A stretch of 55,107 nt of DNA from Betaproteobacteria bacterium (GTDB lineage Bacteria > Pseudomonadota > Gammaproteobacteria > Burkholderiales > SG8-39), in the NCBI GenBank assembly GCA_016195915.1, contig JACPYS010000035.1, positions 1 to 55,107 on the forward strand, read 5' to 3'. Made by a program: the position numbers and the translations under genes. Positions within the stretch are counted from its first letter, which is position 1. Each line of letters begins with the position of its first letter. Of this stretch, positions 50,176-55,107 are shown in pieces. The notes below the pieces were generated by a model that saw nothing but the letters and a program-made list of their open reading frames with translations, was not told the origin of the DNA and searched no databases.

Positions 50176-51156
50176 TCAGTCCGCGCGGGCGCCGGAGGCG
50201 CGGACCACCGGCGCCCATTTCGCGATCTCTGCCTTCACGAAGGCGCTGAATTGCTCCGGCGTGTTCGGCGAGGAGCGCGCGCCTTCTCCGAGCGTTCTTG
50301 CCTGAATCTCGGGCGATTGCATGAGGCGCATCACTTCGGCGTTCAGCCGGTGCACGATTTCCGCCGATGTACCCGCGGGTGCGAACAACCCGATCCAGTT
50401 GGTGACTTCGAAGCCCGGCAACGCCGCCTCGGCGACGGTGGGCAGTTCGGGGGCGGCCGCCGAGCGCACCGCGCCAATGGTTGCGAGCGCGCGCAGCTTT
50501 CCCGCCTTGGCATGTGGCAGCACCGTCGGCATGGTGGCGAAAATCAACGAGGTCTGGCCGGCAAGCAGGTCCGTAATCGCGGGGACATTGCCTTTGTACG
50601 GGACGTGGGTCATCTCCAGCTTCGCCATCGATTTGAACAACTCGCCGGCGAGGTGGCTCGCGGTGCCCATGCCCGCCGACGCAAACGTAAGCTTGCCGGG
50701 AAACGTGCGCGCGTGGGCGATGAGCTCGGGGACGCTTTGGACGGGTACCGAGGGGTGAACGACCAGCAGGCTTTCCGCTTCAAGCACCTGCGCGATCGGC
50801 GCGAAGTCGCGCACCGGGTCGTAGGGAAGCTTGCTGAAAAGGGTGACGTTGACCGCGTGGGTGCCCAAGCTTCCCATCACGAGGGAATAGCCGTCGGGTG
50901 GCGACTTCGCAACCAGTTCGGCGGCGATGTTGCCGCCTGCGCCGGTGCGGTTCTCGATTACGACCGGCTGCGCCCAGGTTTCGGTGAGCCGGTTTCCGAT
51001 GATGCGTGCATAGATGTCCGCGATGCCGCCGGCGGGGAACGGCACCACGATCCTGATGGGCTTGGCAGGGTAGGGTTGTGCAACGGCGGCTGGCGCCCAC
51101 GCGAACAGCGAGACGACTCCCAGCGCCAACGCGAATCGGCATGTGCGCGAACTCAT
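50176..51156 (-). CDS. Bug/TctC-family periplasmic solute-binding protein
   Basis: A 326-residue Bug protein: signal peptide ending AAVAQ, then YPAKPIRIVVPFPAGGIAD, VVIENRTGAGGNIAAE, GYSLVMGSLGTHAVN and HVPYKGNVPAITDLLAGQ. It is the third Bug in the window, isolated between two toxin-antitoxin-like modules, with no transporter genes nearby. Ligand unknown. Confidence 0.9.
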   Translation of the reverse strand: MSSRTCRFALALGVVSLFAWAPAAVAQPYPAKPIRIVVPFPAGGIADIYARIIGNRLTETWAQPVVIENRTGAGGNIAAELVAKSPPDGYSLVMGSLGTHAVNVTLFSKLPYDPVRDFAPIAQVLEAESLLVVHPSVPVQSVPELIAHARTFPGKLTFASAGMGTASHLAGELFKSMAKLEMTHVPYKGNVPAITDLLAGQTSLIFATMPTVLPHAKAGKLRALATIGAVRSAAAPELPTVAEAALPGFEVTNWIGLFAPAGTSAEIVHRLNAEVMRLMQSPEIQARTLGEGARSSPNTPEQFSAFVKAEIAKWAPVVRASGARAD

Positions 51157-51322
51157 GACGGTACGTTCCGTGACTCGATCAGTCCAGTGTACCCGACTCG
51201 CGAAACACGCAAATCCGGTTATCGCCTGCGACTGCCCGTCTCGAAACGGTTGCCATACGTTGTTGTAAAGGCGACAATCGTCGCTTAATAAGCAACCTTA
51301 TTCCCGACGCCCCATCTGCTGC

Positions 51323-51964
51323 ATGCTGGCGAAACCCGCGCCCCAGAATCTCGCATCCCTCCTGTTCGGCGCCTATCGCCTGGGCGTGCTCGCGCTGCTG
51401 CTGCTGCGGCCGGAGGAGTCGCTGCATCTGCGGGAGATCGCGCGCCTGACGGGGAAGGCGCCGGGAACGCTGCTGCGTGAGATGAATACGCTCACAGCAG
51501 CAGGCGTGCTCCTGCGCAAGCGCGTGGGCAACCAGGTCCGCTTCCAGGCGAATCCGGGCTGTCCGATTTTCGAGGACCTGCGCAGCATCCTCAAGAAGAC
51601 AGTCGGCGTGGCGGATTTGCTGAGCGTGGCGCTCGAGCCGCTTGCCGGCAGAATCCGCGCGGCATTCGTGTACGGCTCGATCGCGCGCGGCGACGAACGC
51701 GCGGGCAGCGACCTCGATCTCATGATCGTTGGGGAGGTGAGGTTCGCCGAAGTCGTCGCGGCGCTCGCGCCGGCGCAGGATACGTTGCGCCGCGAGGTCA
51801 ACCCGAACGTCTATCCGGCGTTGGAATTCAGGAGAAAGGCTGGGGCCGGGGACCCGTTCCTGAGGCGAGCGCTTGCGGACCGCAAGATCTTCATCATCGG
51901 CGGCGAAGATGACCTTGGAAAACCTGCTGCGCATCGGAAAGCTGAAGGCGCACGCCGCCGATGA
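51323..51964 (+). CDS. winged-helix nucleotidyltransferase (MNT) protein
   Basis: A 213-residue protein. Residues about 15-85 form a winged helix (LHLREIARLTGKAPGTLLREMNTL then GNQVRFQANP); residues about 105-150 are a nucleotidyltransferase, AFVYGSIARGDERAGSDLDL, with the GS-x-DxD pattern. It overlaps the following HEPN gene by 56 bases, so the pair is a HEPN/MNT module with its own DNA-binding domain. Upstream, GCGAC-N4-GTCGC near 51273-51286 may be its operator. The 3' part beyond the overlap is basic (KPAAHRKAEGARRR). Confidence 0.82.
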   Translation: MLAKPAPQNLASLLFGAYRLGVLALLLLRPEESLHLREIARLTGKAPGTLLREMNTLTAAGVLLRKRVGNQVRFQANPGCPIFEDLRSILKKTVGVADLLSVALEPLAGRIRAAFVYGSIARGDERAGSDLDLMIVGEVRFAEVVAALAPAQDTLRREVNPNVYPALEFRRKAGAGDPFLRRALADRKIFIIGGEDDLGKPAAHRKAEGARRR

Positions 51965-52340
51965 GCGGGAGATCGCGCGGCTGTTCGCATCGGCGGAGCG
52001 GGCGCCGAAAGATGCGTCGGTTGCGATGCCGAGCAGCGACTCGCGCCTGGACCTCGCGCACCGCGCGCTGACGCAGGCGGCGCTCGCGGCGGTCATGGCG
52101 AACGGCTATCGCCCCTCGACCAGCGAGCCGGGGCGTCAACAGCTGCTCATCCAGGCACTGCCGAAGACGTTCGGCATGGCGCCGGAGCGCGTTCAGGTGC
52201 TGGAGGCTTACCGCAAGGCCAGGAACCAGACCGACTATCGCGGAGTGCCGGTGTCCGACGCAGTGGCGCGCGAATGCGTCGAAGACACCCGGCGCCTGCT
52301 CGCCGACGTGCGTGCCTGGATCGAAGTCCGGCGCAAATAG
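51909..52340 (+). CDS. HEPN-like partner of the MNT protein
   Basis: A 143-residue helical protein: SRLDLAHRALTQAALAAVMANG and LEAYRKARNQTDYRGVPVSD, with the R-N-x-x-D-Y motif of HEPN proteins, then ECVEDTRRLLADVRAWIE. Paired HEPN and MNT proteins behave as RNase toxin and modifying antitoxin. The ATG lies inside the MNT gene in another frame, a 56-base overlap that ensures coordinated synthesis. Confidence 0.75.
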   Translation: MTLENLLRIGKLKAHAADEREIARLFASAERAPKDASVAMPSSDSRLDLAHRALTQAALAAVMANGYRPSTSEPGRQQLLIQALPKTFGMAPERVQVLEAYRKARNQTDYRGVPVSDAVARECVEDTRRLLADVRAWIEVRRK

Positions 52341-52400
52341 CCTGGTTCGGAGCGGCCGGGGTACTCCTGTAGCGCCCTCACCCTCTGCTCGGTGAGTCCC

Positions 52401-52781
52401 TTACGCGCGCCCGGAACGTTCCTCGCCCAGGATCCAGACGGTTTCGGCTTCGAGCGCGGACTGAAAGCGCGAAGGGCGCAAGCGCATCGCCTGCCACTCC
52501 GCTTCGGTGTATACGATCAGCTCGCCCGGCACCGGCAGCCCGCTCAAGTCGAAGTCGAGCGCACGCTCGGCAAACGGCCGCGCCGAATGCTGCACCACGG
52601 CCACCAGATCGAGATCGCTGCCGACGCCCGCGTCGCCCCGGGCGTAGGAGCCGAAATACCCGAAGCGCGAAAGCTCGGGATGGGCCGCGGCCAGGCGCGA
52701 GGCGAGAGCGCGTGCCGCGCCCTCAACCGTCGCCCGGCCGGGCCATTTCAGCACGCGCGAAGTCAATAATCTCACCGGCAT
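52401..52781 (-). CDS. minimal nucleotidyltransferase (MNT), second module
   Basis: A 126-residue nucleotidyltransferase: HPELSRFGYFGSYARGDAGV with the following GSDLDL gives the catalytic GS-x-DxD set, then LVAVVQHSARPF and GELIVYTEAEW. ATG at 52781 lies inside the upstream HEPN gene (59-base overlap). It points at the first HEPN/MNT module from the opposite side, 60 bases apart tail to tail. Confidence 0.82.
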   Translation of the reverse strand: MPVRLLTSRVLKWPGRATVEGAARALASRLAAAHPELSRFGYFGSYARGDAGVGSDLDLVAVVQHSARPFAERALDFDLSGLPVPGELIVYTEAEWQAMRLRPSRFQSALEAETVWILGEERSGRA

Positions 52782-53121
52782 ACTGGATCGCCTGTTCGCT
52801 CTGAATCGGTCCGTAATGCTCGAACGGCGCGCCCGACGGATGCCCGTTGGCGTAGCGCGTCGCCACATAGAAATTGTCGAGCACCTTGCCCTTGTCGATC
52901 AGTCCTGCGGGCGCTGCGTGCGGGAGATCTGCGAGCAGTTGGGCGACGACGCGTCCCCAAGCGTCCTGGCCGAGCGCAAGGTGCAGGGCTTTCACTGCTT
53001 TCTCGGCCGCCTGCTGCGCCGCAAAGCACGCCCATTCGTGGCGCGCCGCGGCGCGCGAGTCGCGCCCCTGCGCGAGGTCGCGCTCGGCTTGCGCCATCCA
53101 GTCCCTGGCCCGGTTTGCCAT
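52723..53121 (-). CDS. HEPN domain protein, second module
   Basis: A 132-residue HEPN protein (PF05168-like): DWMAQAERDLAQGRDSRAA, then the signature CFAAQQAAEKAVKALHLALG, a KVLDNFYVATRYANGHPSG segment and QAIQYAGEIIDFARAEM. In this module the HEPN gene precedes the transferase, the reverse of the facing module, so the two are separate acquisitions rather than an inverted duplication. Confidence 0.85.
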   Translation of the reverse strand: MANRARDWMAQAERDLAQGRDSRAAARHEWACFAAQQAAEKAVKALHLALGQDAWGRVVAQLLADLPHAAPAGLIDKGKVLDNFYVATRYANGHPSGAPFEHYGPIQSEQAIQYAGEIIDFARAEMARPGDG

Positions 53122-53150
53122 CGTGCGACGGAGTTTACCCGCGACGCGAC

Positions 53151-53250
53151 CTAACCGCGAATCCGGTCGTAGTAGCGCGCGCGGTACAGCAGCCGCGGCC
53201 GCTCCGGGTCATCGCGGAACGCCGAACGAGTGTGCAGCACGTTGTGTTCA
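53151..53250 (-). pseudogene. 3' remnant of a TauD/phytanoyl-type Fe(II)/2-oxoglutarate oxygenase gene
   Basis: Before the TAG at 53153-53151 the minus strand reads NVLHTRSAFRDDPERPRLL and YRARYYDRIRG, the usual C-terminal end of TauD-like oxygenases, where the HTR/HAR stretch belongs to the 2-oxoglutarate site. The preceding sequence does not continue in any frame. Confidence 0.5.
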
Positions 53251-53407
53251 GCGACACATCAAAGTACACGGCATCGCCGGTCGAACGCATTCGAGTCGCA
53301 CGCCGCCTCAGTTCCGTTCGGCGAGGAAACCGGCGGCCACGTCGCGGCACGGCGCACGGTACGCCGTGTTCGGAACGGTGATTGAACCTGACGGGGTGCG
53401 CCGGAGC

Positions 53408-53503
53408 TATGCGGCGCGCGTGTGCTCGATGAACTCGATCTTGTAGCCGTCGGGATCCTGCACGAACGCGATCACCGTGGTGCCGCCCTTCACCGGACCC
53501 GCA
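53408..53503 (-). pseudogene. 3' remnant of a glyoxalase I (gloA)-like gene
   Basis: The minus strand encodes [20 protein letters not shown] and [11 protein letters not shown] before TAG at 53410-53408. This is the C-terminal strand pair of lactoylglutathione lyase, with the metal Glu in the KIEFIE position. About 30 codons survive. Confidence 0.65.
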
Positions 53504-53605
53504 TCGTTGTGCACTGCTCGCGTCTGGGCTGAGGAGCGTAAGGATGGGCATTTCGCGGCGCGTCGTGCGCCCAGGGGCAGATAAATTTTCCTACGCTTCT
53601 ATGCA

Positions 53606-53766
53606 TTGATCCATCCGGACAATACGTCGATGGCACCGATTGTCCAGGCCATGGAAGTCGCGGCCGCCGCTCTCAAGCTCGAACTGCACCAGGTTCCGGA
53701 CGCCGGTTGGAGGAGATCGAAAGTGCGCAGCAACTGCCGCCGCGCGCCGACAAGGTCATCGAGTGA
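53606..53766 (+). pseudogene. remnant of an ABC substrate-binding protein gene
   Basis: In one frame HPDNTSMAPIVQAMEVAAAA then LKLELHQVPD matches the central NPxNxxS...ALxLxLxxV strand-helix of PF04392 proteins. In a second frame the tail ends QLPPRADKVIE and stop, like the family C-terminus. An internal deletion and frameshift are inferred. Confidence 0.45.
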
Positions 53767-53814
53767 GGATGGCGCGAAAGCTGCGAATGCATACTTTTTA
53801 GTTCATGATCCATG

Positions 53815-53820
53815 TATAAT
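53815..53820 (+). promoter_or_regulatory. -10 element of vapBC
   Basis: A consensus TATAAT in a markedly AT-rich stretch, 33 bases upstream of the VapB start. No good -35 is visible at 16-18 bases, which suits a promoter under autoregulation by VapB. Confidence 0.55.
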
Positions 53821-53852
53821 AATTCGTATCTCAATATCCGTCGGAGACCGTC

Positions 53853-54077
53853 ATGAAAGCCGTGGTCGCGGAGCGCGGGCAAGTCACCATTCCGAAACCG
53901 TTGCGGGACCGGCTCGGCATCCGTCCGGGTACGGCCCTTGAATTCAGTGCGCAGAACGGCACGCTCGTCGCGCGCAAGGCTGAAACCGACCCCGTGTCCA
54001 GGGTGTTCGGCTGCCTCGGCGGGCGGGTCGATACGGACAGGTTCATCCGGGCAATGCGCGGAGACGCGAAGAAGTGA
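53853..54077 (+). CDS. vapB: AbrB/VapB-type antitoxin
   Basis: A 74-residue swapped-hairpin DNA-binding protein: AERGQVTIPKPLRDRLGIRP and GTALEFSAQNGTLVARK form the AbrB fold. The C-terminal part (GGRVDTDRFIRAMRGDAKK) should wrap the toxin. Its stop overlaps the vapC start as GTGA. Confidence 0.92.
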   Translation: MKAVVAERGQVTIPKPLRDRLGIRPGTALEFSAQNGTLVARKAETDPVSRVFGCLGGRVDTDRFIRAMRGDAKK

Positions 54078-54499
54078 TCACTGCGGTGGATACCAGCGTC
54101 CTGATCGACGTGTTCGGCGCCGATCCTCGATTCGGCTCGGCCTCCGCCAACGCGTTGCGGCTGTGTCTCAATGAGGGCGCGGTGGTCGCATGCGACGTCG
54201 TCTGGAGCGAATCGCGGGGCGCGTTTCCGACGGACGATGACTTCCTGCGCGCCGTGCGCACGCTGGGCGTCGATTTTTCGGCGCCGACGGAACAAGCGGC
54301 AACCCTTGCAGGTGCCGCCTGGAAAAAATATCGCGCCGCGGGCGGCAAGCGCGACCGGGTGATCGCCGATTTCCTGATCGGGGCGCATGCCGCGTCGCAA
54401 TGCGACCGGCTGCTGACGCGCGATAGGGGCTATTACAAGAAATACTTTACCGGCCTGGTCGTCATCGATCCGGCGAGCCAGGCATCGCCAATCGAGTGA
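54074..54499 (+). CDS. vapC: VapC-type PIN-domain toxin
   Basis: A 141-residue PIN nuclease: AVDTSVLIDVFGADP with the first metal Asp, VWSESRGAFP with the conserved Glu, and RDRVIADFLIGAHAASQCDR then LLTRDRGYYKKYF with the remaining acidic residues. It starts at GTG 54074 in the VapB stop. VapC toxins cleave tRNA or rRNA sites. Confidence 0.92.
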   Translation: MITAVDTSVLIDVFGADPRFGSASANALRLCLNEGAVVACDVVWSESRGAFPTDDDFLRAVRTLGVDFSAPTEQAATLAGAAWKKYRAAGGKRDRVIADFLIGAHAASQCDRLLTRDRGYYKKYFTGLVVIDPASQASPIE

Positions 54500-54503
54500 G
54501 TGA

Positions 54504-54960
54504 ATGACGCTGCGGCGGAAACTGTTGAGTGCACTGGGCGCGGCCTTCGCAACACCGCTTGCGTCTTTCGCTCAGACGTCGGCCAAGATCCGGCGCATCG
54601 GTTTTCTCGCCGTGCGTTCGCGTTCGACCCCGTCGAAACCCAATGTTTACTACGACGCATTCGTGCAGGGTATGCGCGAACTCGGTTAGGTGGAGGGAAA
54701 GAATCTGGTCATCGAGTGGCGCAGAGCAGAAATACGAGCGTCTTCCCGCCCTCGCGGCCGAACTGGTGCGGTTGAATGTCGAAGTCATCGTGACCCATTC
54801 GACGCCTACTGTCGAAGTGGCCAAACGTGCGACCGGCACTATTGCCATCGTGTGTTCTTCCTTCAGCAATCCGGTGGGCGCCGGCTTTGCCGCGAGCCTG
54901 GCTCGGCCCGGCGGAAACGTCACGGGGCTCTCGCCCATGCAAATCGACCTGACTCAAAAG
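54504..54960 (+). pseudogene. ABC substrate-binding protein gene, broken by amber codon and frameshift and truncated by a transposase fragment
   Basis: The start and signal peptide (MTLRRKLLSALGAAFATPLA) and first 61 codons are intact to YDAFVQGMRELG, then TAG at 54687-54689 replaces the Tyr codon of the family motif GYVEGKNLVIEWR, which follows in frame. About 40 bases later a frameshift is needed to reach AEQKYERLPALAAELVRL, LNVEVIVTHSTP and SLARPGGNVTGLSP. The reading then ends abruptly near 54960, where transposase sequence begins. At least three lesions make it a clear pseudogene. Confidence 0.85.
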
Positions 54961-55107
54961 CGTTTTACCAGGTACTTCTGCCCGAGTTGCCACCAGAAGC
55001 GGGTGCTCCTGTACGGCGAATGGGTGGAGGAAAACATCCTCGCCCCGGTCGCGCACCGCCAGTACGTGTTCACCGTGCCGCGGCTGTTGCGGCCGCTCTT
55101 CTCGCGC
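54957..55107 (+). mobile_element. IS91-type transposase fragment, zinc-binding region, runs off window
   Basis: The sequence encodes YFCPSCHQKRVLLYGEWVEE followed by HRQYVFTVPRLLRPLFSR, the zinc-binding and following segment of Y2/IS91-like transposases (CPSCHQKR is characteristic). It starts in frame with the end of the broken binding-protein gene, without its own start, and continues past the right edge. Whether the element is complete beyond the window is unknown. Confidence 0.7.

Overview
The window is GC-rich, densely packed bacterial DNA that looks like a Betaproteobacterium of the Burkholderiales type. The best evidence is the block hfq-hflX-hflK-hflC-DUF2065-hisZ-purA, an order typical of that class. 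Three Bug/TctC-type periplasmic binding proteins, an expansion typical of Burkholderiales, support this. I see no rRNA, tRNA or CRISPR array.

Left part (1-15.4 kb). After an edge fragment of a DUF433/DUF5615 pair and a nuclease remnant comes a long leftward run: NCS2 purine permease, uraD, uraH, a Bug protein, a second transthyretin-like protein, a periplasmic msrA broken by an amber codon, an EgtB/SenA-like sulfoxide (or selenoxide) synthase coupled to a GNAT enzyme, an atypical SDR and another Bug protein. Diverging from the permease is a rightward operon with one-codon overlaps: a fused xanthine-dehydrogenase-like molybdoenzyme, an SsnA-like amidohydrolase and two fold-type II PLP enzymes.

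Middle (15.4-28.5 kb). This is mostly acquired or regulatory DNA. It holds a HigBA module with a deleted toxin beside a duplicated gene tail, a hybrid histidine kinase with a substrate-binding-protein sensor domain, two class III nucleotide cyclases (one fused to a cupin), an orphan Tat-exported DctP protein, a PEP-synthase-like protein with an internal membrane segment coupled to a small membrane protein, a lysine-rich miniprotein, an orphan ABC substrate-binding protein, and copies of a degenerate intergenic repeat.

Second catabolic locus (28.5-39.6 kb). It contains a short YgfK-like iron-sulfur protein, a hydantoinase, two M20 allantoate/carbamoyl amidohydrolases, a membrane urate oxidase with a cytochrome c domain (PuuD), a YgeY-like M20 hydrolase, ureidoglycine-glyoxylate aminotransferase (PucG) and a sulfatase. 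Together with the left locus this gives a nearly complete oxidative route: purine to urate (Xdh-like), to 5-hydroxyisourate (PuuD), to OHCU (UraH), to allantoin (UraD), to allantoate (hydantoinase), to ureidoglycine (AllC), to oxalurate plus glycine (PucG). The same loci also carry homologues of the E. coli yge/ygf (XdhD, SsnA, YgfK, HyuA, YgeY) purine cluster. This mixture is the most interesting system in the window.

Right part (39.6-55.1 kb). A small protein gene with an FNR-type site and a CBS-domain protein are followed by a nested hairpin, a Tat-exported amidohydrolase, aroC and the hfq-to-purA housekeeping block. After purA comes an accessory zone: HepT with a Phd-fused MntA, a Bug protein, two tail-to-tail HEPN/nucleotidyltransferase pairs, gene remnants, VapBC and a decayed substrate-binding-protein gene joined to an IS91-type transposase fragment at the right edge.
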